DNA from: Salinilacustrithrix flava
GTDB lineage: Bacteria > Actinomycetota > Acidimicrobiia > Acidimicrobiales > Salinilacustritrichaceae
Length of the DNA: 64,000 nucleotides
Reading direction: 5' to 3'
Assembly: GCA_024128875.1 (NCBI GenBank)
Contig: JAMYFF010000009.1
Span: forward strand, 124,001 to 188,000
The position numbers and the translations under genes are program-made. Positions 52,407 through 62,116 of this stretch are shown in pieces. Within the stretch, counting starts at the first letter, position 1, and the number at the start of each line of letters is the position of its first letter. Below the pieces are notes generated by a model that was not told the origin of the DNA, ran no database searches, and worked only from the letters and a program-made list of their open reading frames with translations.

Positions 52407-53750
52407 TCAGCTGAACACGCGGCGCACGCTCTCGACCGAGCCGGGCACGGCGAAGAGCACGACGTGGTCCCGGTCCCGGAGCTCGGAGCGGCCGCGGGCG
52501 ATCTGGGCCTTGCCGTCTCGCACGTAGGCGCCGACGAGCACGTCCTTGGGCAGCCGGAGCTCGGCGATGATGCCCCCGTCGGCCTCGCTGCCCTCCCGGA
52601 CCTCGACCTCGAGCACCTCGACCTCGCCCTGCAGGAAGGTGGCCACGGCCGAGATGTCGCCACGGACGAAGCGCAGCACGCCGTTGGCGCTGGCCGTGCG
52701 GGGCGACAGGGCGACGTCGATGCCGGCCTCGGACAGCAGGGGCAGCAGCGAGAGGCGGTGCACGACCGCGATGGTCTCCTTGGCCCCCTCGAGCTTGGCG
52801 TAGAGGCAGGCGAGGATGTTGGCGTCGTCCTCACCGGTGAGCGCCAGCACGGCATCGAAGGAGCCGACGTCGGACTCCTCGAGCAGGTCGGAGTCGGTGA
52901 TCTCGCCCTTGAGCACCAGCGCGCCGCCCAGGCGCTCGGCCAGCTCGTTGGCCCGCTCGTCGTCGCGCTCGACGATCACCACCTCACTCCCCCGGGACTC
53001 CAGCGCCACGGCGACGAGCTCGGCGGTGCGTCCGCCGCCGAGGAGCATGATCCGTCGGGGGGCCTGGCGGGCCAGGCCGAGCAGGCGCATCAGCTGGCGG
53101 CGGGCCTTGCGCTTGCACAGCACCCGGACGAGGTCGTCGGCCTCGAGGGTCACGTCGCCTCGGGGGATGATGGTCTCCGAGCCGCGCGTGATGACCCCGA
53201 AGAGGAACTCCCACTCCGGTTCGTGGTCGCGGGCGATCTCCATCAGGGACCGTCCCACCACCGGGGCGTCCGCCGGCAGCCGGGCACCGATGACCACGAC
53301 CTCGCCGCCGGCCATCTCGGCGACCTCCGAGGCGCCCGGGTACTCGAGCAGCTCCAGGATCTCCTGGGAGGTCTCGTGGTCCGGGTCGATGATGAGGTCG
53401 ACGCCCATGGCGGTGTGCAGCGCAGCCGACTGGCGGGAGCGCAGCTCGGGATCTTCGAGCCGGCAGATGGTGCGCCCCACCCCGGCCTGCTTGGCGACGA
53501 GGCAGCACACGAGGTTGACCTCGTCCTGGCTGGTGACGGCCACGACCATCTCGGCCTTCTCGATGCCGGCCGCCCGCAGGATCTCGGGGTTGGTGCCCGA
53601 TCCGAGCACGGTGAGCACGTCGAGGTGCTCCTCGACGTCGCGCAGGGCGACGCGGTCCCGGTCGATCACGGCCACGTCGTGGTGCTCCCGGCTGAGCCGA
53701 TCGGCCACGTAGCTGCCGACCTCGCCGGCGCCGACGACGATCACGTACAC
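52407..53750 (-). CDS. trkA: TrkA-type potassium uptake regulator
   Basis: A 447-residue full-length TrkA with two RCK halves, each a Rossmann NAD-binding domain followed by a C-terminal domain. The first starts VYVIVVGAGEVGSYVADRLS, the second at about residue 220 with RRIMLLGGGRTAELVAVALE. TrkA binds NAD(H) or ATP/ADP and controls the TrkH channel. GTG 53750 has a GGAGGT Shine-Dalgarno site seven bases before it. The gene is divergent from the DtxR-like regulator across 106 bases. Confidence 0.93.
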   Translation of the reverse strand: MYVIVVGAGEVGSYVADRLSREHHDVAVIDRDRVALRDVEEHLDVLTVLGSGTNPEILRAAGIEKAEMVVAVTSQDEVNLVCCLVAKQAGVGRTICRLEDPELRSRQSAALHTAMGVDLIIDPDHETSQEILELLEYPGASEVAEMAGGEVVVIGARLPADAPVVGRSLMEIARDHEPEWEFLFGVITRGSETIIPRGDVTLEADDLVRVLCKRKARRQLMRLLGLARQAPRRIMLLGGGRTAELVAVALESRGSEVVIVERDDERANELAERLGGALVLKGEITDSDLLEESDVGSFDAVLALTGEDDANILACLYAKLEGAKETIAVVHRLSLLPLLSEAGIDVALSPRTASANGVLRFVRGDISAVATFLQGEVEVLEVEVREGSEADGGIIAELRLPKDVLVGAYVRDGKAQIARGRSELRDRDHVVLFAVPGSVESVRRVFS

Positions 53751-53816
53751 GGGCGCACCTCCACGGGCGCCATCCTGCCCCACGACCGGACTGACCTGCC
53801 CCACCACAGCCCGAAG

Positions 53817-53846
53817 TTGACTTTTTCGGGCTCCGAAACTTACGGT
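53817..53846 (+). promoter_or_regulatory. Promoter with internal palindrome before the DtxR-like gene
   Basis: -35 TTGACT (53817-53822) and -10 TACGGT (53841-53846) are 18 bases apart. Between them lies the palindrome TTTCGGGCTCCGAAA (53824-53838), close in pattern to the TTTnGG...CCnAAA boxes bound by IdeR/MntR-type regulators. The ATG follows ten bases after the -10 box. Autoregulation by the encoded protein is inferred. Confidence 0.65.
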
Positions 53847-53856
53847 CCCCGCCCGC

Positions 53857-54531
53857 ATGGGGACGATCTCGAAGTCCGAGCGAGAGCTCCTGAAGGCGAT
53901 CTACCGCCTGTCCCAGGGGGCGAACCAGCCCGAGGCCCACACGGGCGCGCTCGCCGACAAGCTCGGCCTCTCCCCGTCCACGATCACCACCGCCATCAAG
54001 CGGCTGGCCGACCGGGGCCTGGTCGACCACACCCCCTACCGGGGCGTCGAGCTCACCGAGACCGGCAGCCGCGTCGCCGTGGCCAGCATCCGCCGCCACC
54101 GCATCGTCGAGCGCTTCCTCGCCGACATGCTCGGCTACGCGTGGAACGAGGCCGACCGCCTGGCGGCGACCTTCGAGCACGAGCTGCCCCAGGAGGTCGA
54201 GGACCGGCTGTTCGTGGCCCTCGACCGGCCCGACTCGTGCCCCCACGGCTTCCCGATCCCCGCCCCCGAGGTGGCCGACATCCCGCCGCTGCCGCCGCTC
54301 TACGACCTCGAGCCGGGCGACGTGGCCACCGTGGCGGTGCCGGGCTCGACCGACCCCGAGGTCGTCGCGTTCCTCGACCAGCTGGGGCTGCGACCGGGCG
54401 GACGGGTGCAGATCCAGGAGAAGCACCCTTTCGACGGCCCGCTCGTGTTGACCATCGACGGCCAGACCCGCACGCTCGGTGCCACCGTCGCCAACCAGGT
54501 GTTCGTGCAGCGCGAGCACGCCGCCACCTGA
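53857..54531 (+). CDS. DtxR/MntR family metal-dependent regulator
   Basis: A 224-residue iron- or manganese-dependent regulator. The N-terminal winged helix has KSERELLKAIYRLSQGANQP, LADKLGLSPSTITTAIKRLA and GVELTETGSRVA. The dimerization domain carries RRHRIVERFLADMLGYAWNE, EADRLAATFEHELPQEVE and the conserved SCPHGFPIPAPE. The C-terminal FeoA-like SH3 domain begins at LEPGDVATVAVPG. The usual DtxR Cys at the primary metal site is an Ala here (AATFEH), so metal preference cannot be assigned. It is transcribed together with the pyrophosphatase, 43 bases downstream, and is divergent from trkA. Confidence 0.9.
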   Translation: MGTISKSERELLKAIYRLSQGANQPEAHTGALADKLGLSPSTITTAIKRLADRGLVDHTPYRGVELTETGSRVAVASIRRHRIVERFLADMLGYAWNEADRLAATFEHELPQEVEDRLFVALDRPDSCPHGFPIPAPEVADIPPLPPLYDLEPGDVATVAVPGSTDPEVVAFLDQLGLRPGGRVQIQEKHPFDGPLVLTIDGQTRTLGATVANQVFVQREHAAT

Positions 54532-54574
54532 CCCGACCTACACCCGTACACACCCACGACAGGAGACAATCCCA

Positions 54575-56683
<2,109 letters not shown>

Positions 56684-56697
56684 TCTGACCTGACGCT

Positions 56698-56749
56698 CGT
56701 TCGCACCCCGGAACGCGACCAGATCTGGTCACGGGCCGGGGTGCGAACG
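56698..56749 (+). terminator. Strong hairpin after the pyrophosphatase, with nested palindrome
   Basis: A perfect 14-bp stem, CGTTCGCACCCCGG (56698-56711) with CCGGGGTGCGAACG (56736-56749), encloses a second perfect palindrome GACCAGATCTGGTC (56717-56730). It lies 15 bases after the hppA stop and is most likely its terminator. It also contains the GTG (56741) that is the longest possible start of the next gene. Confidence 0.8.
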
Positions 56750-57775
56750 CGTCCGACCTCCTACGCTGCCCCGATCACGACCGTCCTCGTCACCGCACAC
56801 CAGCTCGACGCCTACGGCGAGCGGCTCCGGGCCGCGGCACCCGCGGCGCGCTTCCTCGCCATGGACCGCGACGGCACCATCCGCGACGACGGGGTCGAGG
56901 TCTCCTGGGAGGACGCTCGCGCCGACGTCGCCTACGGGTCGGCCGACATCTTCGACGACCGGTCCCTGACCCGCCGGTTCTTCGGCTGGCTGCTGCGAGC
57001 CGAGCAGCTCCAGTGGCTCCAGATGGCGGCCGCCGGCGTGGACCACCCCGCCTTCGGCGCCCTGCTCGACGGGGGCGTGCGCATCACCTCTGCCCACGTC
57101 ACCGACATCCCGATCGCCGAGTACGTCCTGGCCCAGGTGCTCCGGGCCACGGTGCCGATCGAGGCGATGGACGCCAGCACGGCGCAGCGGCAGTGGACCA
57201 AGCACGAGTGGCGCGAGGTCCACGGCAGCAGGTGGTTGGTGGTCGGGCTCGGGGCGATCGGCAGCGCCGTCGCGGTGCGAGCCCGGGCGTTCGGTGCCCA
57301 GGTGACCGGCGTCCGCCGCTCCCCCGCCGGCGACGAACCGGTCGACGAGATGATCGCACCGGACGACCTCCTGGCGGCCGTCCCGAACGCCGACGTCGTC
57401 GTGCTCTGCACCCCGGCCACCCGCCACACCGTCGGCATGGTGGGTGCGGACTTCCTCGGCCGCATGGCGCCGCAGTCGATCCTGGTGAACGTCGGGCGGG
57501 GCCAGCTGATCGACGAGGTCGCGCTCCGGCGCGCCCTCGACGCGGGCCGGCCGGCCCGGGCGATCCTCGACGTCGCGGTCGACGAGCCGCCTGCCGACGA
57601 CAGCTGGCTCTGGGACCACCCGGCGGTCACGCTCACCGCCCACACCTCCGCCGGCGGCGACGGCCGCCACGCCCGCGCCGCCGACGTGTTCGCCGGCAAC
57701 CTGGCCCGCTTCGTCGCCGGGGAGGCCCTGGTGGACGAGGTCACCGCCGAGTCGCGCGAGGCGCCCCCGGGCTGA
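56741..57775 (+). CDS. D-2-hydroxyacid dehydrogenase family protein
   Basis: NAD(P)-dependent D-isomer-specific 2-hydroxyacid dehydrogenase, about 333-344 residues. The NAD domain shows SRWLVVGLGAIGSAVAVRAR with GxGxxG. ADVVVLCTPATRHTVGMV, LVNVGRGQLIDEVALRRALD with the Arg, the Glu in LDVAVDEPP and the His in TLTAHTSAGG form the active site. The start is unclear. The GTG at 56741 lies inside the terminator stem, while the codon aligned with the usual N-terminus is ATC (56774), which is six bases after a TACGCT hexamer (56762-56767). Substrate (for example hydroxypyruvate or glyoxylate) is unknown. Confidence 0.85.
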   Translation: MRTRPTSYAAPITTVLVTAHQLDAYGERLRAAAPAARFLAMDRDGTIRDDGVEVSWEDARADVAYGSADIFDDRSLTRRFFGWLLRAEQLQWLQMAAAGVDHPAFGALLDGGVRITSAHVTDIPIAEYVLAQVLRATVPIEAMDASTAQRQWTKHEWREVHGSRWLVVGLGAIGSAVAVRARAFGAQVTGVRRSPAGDEPVDEMIAPDDLLAAVPNADVVVLCTPATRHTVGMVGADFLGRMAPQSILVNVGRGQLIDEVALRRALDAGRPARAILDVAVDEPPADDSWLWDHPAVTLTAHTSAGGDGRHARAADVFAGNLARFVAGEALVDEVTAESREAPPG

Positions 57776-57780
57776 CCCGG

Positions 57781-57793
57781 CACACTGGGGTCC
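57781..57793 (+). promoter_or_regulatory. Leaderless-type -10 hexamer before msrB
   Basis: CACACT (57781-57786) ends seven bases before the ATG at 57794. The same hexamer and spacing precede the gene at 63818, and CACACT also precedes the GTG at 1467 on the minus strand. Confidence 0.4.
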
Positions 57794-58210
57794 ATGACCC
57801 AGCAGGACACGGAGTACACGCCCCCGAGCGCGGAGGAGCTGCGCCAGCGCCTCACGCCCGAGCAGTTCGAGGTCACCCAGAACGCCGGCACCGAACGGGC
57901 CTTCAGCGGCGTCTACAACGACGAGAAGACGCCCGGCACCTACAGGTGCGTCGTGTGCGGGCTCGAGCTGTTCGTCTCCGACACCAAGTACGAGAGCGGC
58001 TCCGGGTGGCCGTCGTTCTGGAAGCCGATCGACGACGACCGGGTGACGCTCAAGGAGGACCGCAGCCACGGCATGGTCCGCACCGAGGTCACCTGCGCCC
58101 GCTGCGACGCCCACCTCGGCCACCTCTTCCCCGACGGTCCCCAGCCCACCGGCCTGCGGTTCTGCATGAACTCGGCCAGCCTCGACCTGGACCCGGCCGA
58201 GGACGCCTGA
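57794..58210 (+). CDS. msrB: Peptide-methionine (R)-S-oxide reductase
   Basis: MsrB, 138 residues, repairs methionine-R-sulfoxide in proteins. Zinc is held by two CxxC pairs, CVVCGLELF and CARCDAHLG. The substrate region is [15 protein letters not shown], with [16 protein letters not shown] giving the catalytic Cys in RFCMNSASL. Length and order of segments match the family. It is a single-domain cytoplasmic enzyme followed by a strong terminator hairpin. Confidence 0.96.
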   Translation: MTQQDTEYTPPSAEELRQRLTPEQFEVTQNAGTERAFSGVYNDEKTPGTYRCVVCGLELFVSDTKYESGSGWPSFWKPIDDDRVTLKEDRSHGMVRTEVTCARCDAHLGHLFPDGPQPTGLRFCMNSASLDLDPAEDA

Positions 58211-58218
58211 GCCCCCAG

Positions 58219-58268
58219 CGTTCCGCCACCGCTGCCAGTTCGTGGGAACTGGCAGCGACCGCGGAACG
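58219..58268 (+). terminator. Terminator hairpin after msrB
   Basis: The inner stem GCTGCCAGTTC (58231-58241) and GAACTGGCAGC (58246-58256) is a perfect 11-bp pair with a four-base loop. Outer arms CGTTCCGC (58219-58226) and GCGGAACG (58261-58268) pair as well, across a short internal loop. It starts eight bases after the msrB stop. Confidence 0.85.
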
Positions 58269-58271
58269 TGC

Positions 58272-58300
58272 CTGACATCCGAACGCCCGTTCAGTACCGT
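58272..58300 (+). promoter_or_regulatory. Promoter of the UvrD-like helicase gene, leaderless
   Basis: -35 CTGACA (58272-58277), a 17-base spacer, and -10 TACCGT (58295-58300). The ATG at 58309 follows after eight bases. This is the clearest promoter of its kind in the window. Confidence 0.7.
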
Positions 58301-58308
58301 GTGAACGG

Positions 58309-60351
58309 ATGTTCGACCTCGATGCCGACCGGACCCTCCCCGACCTGACCGACGAGCAGCAGCGCGCCGTCGCTCACGACGGCTCGAGCCTGCTCATCGT
58401 GGCCGGCGCCGGCACCGGCAAGACCACGACGCTGTCGGCCCGCCTCGCCCACCTCGTGGCCAACGGGGTCCCGCCCGAGCGGATCATGCTGCTCACCTTC
58501 AGCCGGCGGGCGGCCACCGAGCTGCTGTCCCGGGCCGAGCAGTGGGCGGGCCACGACCGGCTGCGGGGTGCGTGGGGCGGCACGTTCCACGCCGTGGCCA
58601 ACCGGCTGCTCCGTCGGTACGGCCGCTCCGTCGGGATCGACCCGGACTTCACGCTGCTCGACCAGGGCGACCAGGCCGACCTGCTCGCCCTCGTGCGCGA
58701 CGAGCTGTCCAGCGACTCGACCCCCCAGCGCCGGCGCGCCCGCAAGGAGCTGCTGGCGAGCGCGCTGAGCCGGGTCGTGAACACCCGCCAGCCGCTCGAC
58801 GTCGTGCTCCGCCAGCACCACCCCTGGGTCGCCGACCAAGCCGACGAGCTGCGGGCCACCTACGGCGCCTACATCGCCCGCAAGCGCGAGCGGCACCTGG
58901 TCGACTACGACGACCTGCTCTCGCTGTGGCGGGCGCTGGTCCAGGATCCCGAGGCCGGCCCGCTGGTCGCCGGCCGCTTCGACCACGTGCTCGTCGACGA
59001 GTACCAGGACACCAACGCCCTCCAGGCCGACGTGCTGGCGGCGATGGCCGCGGCCGGCGCCACCATCACCGCGGTGGGCGACGACGCGCAGGCCATCTAC
59101 GGCTTCCGCGGCGGCACCGTGCGCAACATCCTCGACTTCCCGACCCGCTTCGATGCCGAGGTCGTCGCCCTCACGCGCAGCCACCGCTCCACGCCCGAGG
59201 TCGTCACCGTGGCCAACCGCATCTGGGATGCGGCATCGGAACGCCACGACAAGGAGCTGGTGGCCACACGCGCCTCGGGCACGCGGCCGAGCATGGTCAC
59301 CGCCGGCGACGAGCACGCCGAGGCCCGAGGCGTGTGCGAGCGCCTGCTCGAGTCGGTGGAGCGTGGCATCCCGCTGCGTCGCCAGGCCGTCCTCTTCCGC
59401 ACCGGACACCACGCCGACCTGCTCGAGGTCGAGCTCACCGTGCGACGGATCCCGTTCGTGAAGTTCGGTGGCCTCAAGTTCCTCGAGGCGGCCCACGTGA
59501 AGGACCTGCTCGCCCTGTGCCGGGTGGCGGTCAACCCCCGGGACGACCTGGCCTGGTTCCGGGTGCTGCAGCGCATCGACGGCGTCGGCCCCGGCATCGC
59601 CCGGCGCGTGGTCACCGCGCTCGATGCCGCCGACGGGTCGCTCGGCCGGGTCGTGGACTCGGGCGTCGTCCCACCCCGCTCGGCCGACGAGGTCGCCGGG
59701 CTCGCCGCCGCGGTCGCCGCCGCCGCCGACGGAGATCTGGCCACCGGCGAGCGCATCGACGCCTGCCGCGCATGGCTCGACCCCCACCTCGACCGCTTCG
59801 GCGACGGCGCCGCCCGCCGCGCCGACCTGGCCCGCCTCTCGGAGCTGGCCGCGGGCACGCCCGACCTCGAGACCTTCCTCACCGAGCTCACCCTCGACCC
59901 GCCGGCCTCCACCGGCGACCTGGCCGGACCGCCGCACCTCGACGACGACGTCCTCACCCTCTCCACCATCCACTCGGCCAAGGGCGGCGAGTGGGACATC
60001 GTCCACCTGATCCACGCCGCCGACGGGAACCTGCCCTCGGACCTGTCCACCGGCGACCCCGAGCAGCTCGAGGAGGAGCGTCGCCTGCTCTACGTGGCCG
60101 TCACCCGGGCCCGGGACGAGCTCCACGTCCACGTGCCCCTGCGGTTCCACCACCACCGCAACCGGCTCGACGACGCGCACTCCACCGGTCAGCGCAGCCG
60201 GTTCCTCACCGCCGATGTGGTCGACGCCATGGACGAGGTCGTCGCCGTGCCCGGCCCCGCGCCGGCGGGCGATGGGTCGCCGTCCCCGCTCCCCCGGGTC
60301 CGGGACGCGGTGGCGGCAGCCGACGCGGAGCTGGCTGCCCTGCTGGGGTAG
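58309..60351 (+). CDS. UvrD/PcrA-like ATP-dependent DNA helicase
   Basis: A 680-residue superfamily 1A helicase. The Q-like motif TDEQQRAVAHDG precedes Walker A AGAGTGKT (residues 32-39). Motif II is VLVDEYQDTN (about 227-236), motif III is GDDAQAIYGFRGG, and motif IV/V regions include LTRSHRST and LSTIHSAKGGEWDIVHLI. Motif VI is LLYVAVTRARDELHVH. It is likely to unwind DNA in repair or recombination. Shorter than Escherichia coli UvrD (720), with a reduced C-terminal tail. The neighbouring zinc-ribbon gene on the other strand is only one base away. Confidence 0.94.
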   Translation: MFDLDADRTLPDLTDEQQRAVAHDGSSLLIVAGAGTGKTTTLSARLAHLVANGVPPERIMLLTFSRRAATELLSRAEQWAGHDRLRGAWGGTFHAVANRLLRRYGRSVGIDPDFTLLDQGDQADLLALVRDELSSDSTPQRRRARKELLASALSRVVNTRQPLDVVLRQHHPWVADQADELRATYGAYIARKRERHLVDYDDLLSLWRALVQDPEAGPLVAGRFDHVLVDEYQDTNALQADVLAAMAAAGATITAVGDDAQAIYGFRGGTVRNILDFPTRFDAEVVALTRSHRSTPEVVTVANRIWDAASERHDKELVATRASGTRPSMVTAGDEHAEARGVCERLLESVERGIPLRRQAVLFRTGHHADLLEVELTVRRIPFVKFGGLKFLEAAHVKDLLALCRVAVNPRDDLAWFRVLQRIDGVGPGIARRVVTALDAADGSLGRVVDSGVVPPRSADEVAGLAAAVAAAADGDLATGERIDACRAWLDPHLDRFGDGAARRADLARLSELAAGTPDLETFLTELTLDPPASTGDLAGPPHLDDDVLTLSTIHSAKGGEWDIVHLIHAADGNLPSDLSTGDPEQLEEERRLLYVAVTRARDELHVHVPLRFHHHRNRLDDAHSTGQRSRFLTADVVDAMDEVVAVPGPAPAGDGSPSPLPRVRDAVAAADAELAALLG

Positions 60352-60352
60352 G

Positions 60353-60601
60353 TCAGGCTGGCGGGTAGATGATCGACCAGGTCGTCTCGCACGACGAGCA
60401 CCGCCCGAGGCCACGCGAGGTGCGCAGGTCGAGGGACTCGAGACGACCAGCACCGCCGCAGCGGGCGCACCGCAGGTCGACCAGGGACGTCGGGCGCCGA
60501 TCAGCGGGTGGCTCGTCGCCGAGCCCGAGCGCCACCTCCAGGCCGCGTGCCCGCGCGTCGCGTCGCAAGCGTGCCCTGCGGAGTCGGTCGTTGATCGCCA
60601 T
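60353..60601 (-). CDS. Small zinc-ribbon protein, 82 residues
   Basis: Not recognised beyond its fold. A basic helical N-terminus (MAINDRLRRARLRRDARARG) is followed by a two-CxxC zinc ribbon: LRCARCGGAG and LGRCSSCETTW, ending SIIYPPA. Such small proteins may bind nucleic acid or a partner protein. An AGAGGGAT ribosome-binding site lies before the ATG. The stop is one base from the convergent helicase stop. The 225-base gap upstream (60602-60826) holds the divergent promoters and no further gene I can support. Confidence 0.7.
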   Translation of the reverse strand: MAINDRLRRARLRRDARARGLEVALGLGDEPPADRRPTSLVDLRCARCGGAGRLESLDLRTSRGLGRCSSCETTWSIIYPPA

Positions 60602-60826
60602 GTCGGGATCCCTCTGGTCCGTCGTCAGGTGCCCGCACGTCCACTCTGCCCCGCGCCACGCCGATCCGCCAGCGCGCGTCGGCCCGTTTGCCAGCGGTCC
60701 CGGCAGCGCCGGAGGAGCCGGAAGCCCGACGACCCGAGCACGTGCGTGCATCGTCACGGGCGGCACCGCGATGCAAGACTCGTGCGGTGCTCCGACCCCT
60801 GCGCACGGCTTCCGCCGAGCCTCTCC

Positions 60827-62116
60827 GTGGCTGAGACCGACACCCGGCGCTTCGTCGTGCCGGCACCCCCGGCCGGTGGTCGCTCGACGCCGCCACCCCG
60901 CCGCACCCCCGAGGTCGTGCTGCCATCGAGCGCGCCCACGGACCCGGCAGGCGGGCACACCATGGTCGCCGCCGCCCCGCCTGCTGCCCCGACGCCGTCG
61001 CCCCGCACCGACCGCCCGGCCCGGGTCGTCATCCCCGCGCCCGGTGCCGCGCCGAAGCCGGCACCGGCGCCCCCCGCTGCGGTGAAGCCCGCCGCGAAGG
61101 CTCCGGCTGCCCGCCACCGTGACCCGGCCCGCACGGACCGTCGCTGGCCCCCGTCTCGACGCACCGTGGTCCGGACGGTCCTGGGGATCTTCCTCGTGCT
61201 CGCCCTCCTCGCGGTCGGCGGCCTGCTGTACGGCTACCAGCAGTTCCGTTCCATCGAGCGGGTCGAGCTCGCCGACGTCCTCGCCTCGGCCGACGGCACC
61301 AACTACCTCATCGTCGGCTCCGACACCCGGGCGGGCATCTCCCCCGACGACCCCAACGCCGGGGCCATCCTCGGCCCGGACGCCCAGGGCGGCGAACCCG
61401 AGCGCTCCGACACGATCATGATCCTGCGGGTCGACGGCGAGGGCTCACGCATGCTCTCCGTGCCCCGCGACCTGCTGGTCACCATCTCCGAGACCGGGCA
61501 GACCACCCGGATCAACGCCGCGTTCAACGGCGGTCCCCACCGCCTGATCGCCACCCTCCGCGACCAGCTGCAGCTCCCCATCCACCACTACCTGGAGATC
61601 GACTTCGTCGCCTTCCGCGACCTCGTCGACGCCCTCGGCGGCATCACCATCGACTTCCCCCACCCGGCCTCGGATCACATGTCCGGCCTGAACGTCCCCG
61701 AAGCGGGACCCCAGGTCCTCGACGGCACGCAGGCCCTCGCCTACGTGCGCTCCCGCTACTACACCGAGACCATCGACGGCCGGCAGGTCACCGAGCCCAC
61801 CGGCGACATCGGGCGCACCGTGCGCCAGCAGCAGTTCCTGTCCGCGGTGGTGTCGGAGATGAGCGGGGAGCGCAACCCGCTGCGCCTCGCCCGGATGACG
61901 AGCTCGATGGCTGCGGGCATGCGCATCGACGACCAGATGAGCTACCTCGACGCCGTGCGCCTGGCGCTGCGGATGCGGGGGATGGAGCTCGAGCCCACCG
62001 CGCTGCCGACGTCCAACCGCACCCTCGGGTCGGGGGCGCAGGTGCTCGACCTGGTCCAGCCCGGAGCCGACGAGATCCTGGCCCGGTTCGGCTCCCCGGG
62101 CGCCACCATCGGCTAG
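60827..62116 (+). CDS. LytR-CpsA-Psr (LCP) family protein
   Basis: A 429-residue LCP phosphotransferase, which attaches polyprenyl-linked glycopolymers to peptidoglycan. The cytoplasmic N-terminus of about 115 residues is unusually long and Pro/Ala-rich (APKPAPAPPAAVKPAAKAPA). One helix follows (VLGIFLVLALLAVGGLLYGY), then the extracytoplasmic LCP domain with NYLIVGSDTRAG, ERSDTIMILRVD, MLSVPRDLLV, RINAAFNGG and ALAYVRSRYY, including the conserved Arg and Asp residues that hold the pyrophosphate lipid. It could anchor the glycan made by the 17-35 kb block. The start is uncertain: GTG 60827 or GTG 60782. Confidence 0.9.
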   Translation: MAETDTRRFVVPAPPAGGRSTPPPRRTPEVVLPSSAPTDPAGGHTMVAAAPPAAPTPSPRTDRPARVVIPAPGAAPKPAPAPPAAVKPAAKAPAARHRDPARTDRRWPPSRRTVVRTVLGIFLVLALLAVGGLLYGYQQFRSIERVELADVLASADGTNYLIVGSDTRAGISPDDPNAGAILGPDAQGGEPERSDTIMILRVDGEGSRMLSVPRDLLVTISETGQTTRINAAFNGGPHRLIATLRDQLQLPIHHYLEIDFVAFRDLVDALGGITIDFPHPASDHMSGLNVPEAGPQVLDGTQALAYVRSRYYTETIDGRQVTEPTGDIGRTVRQQQFLSAVVSEMSGERNPLRLARMTSSMAAGMRIDDQMSYLDAVRLALRMRGMELEPTALPTSNRTLGSGAQVLDLVQPGADEILARFGSPGATIG

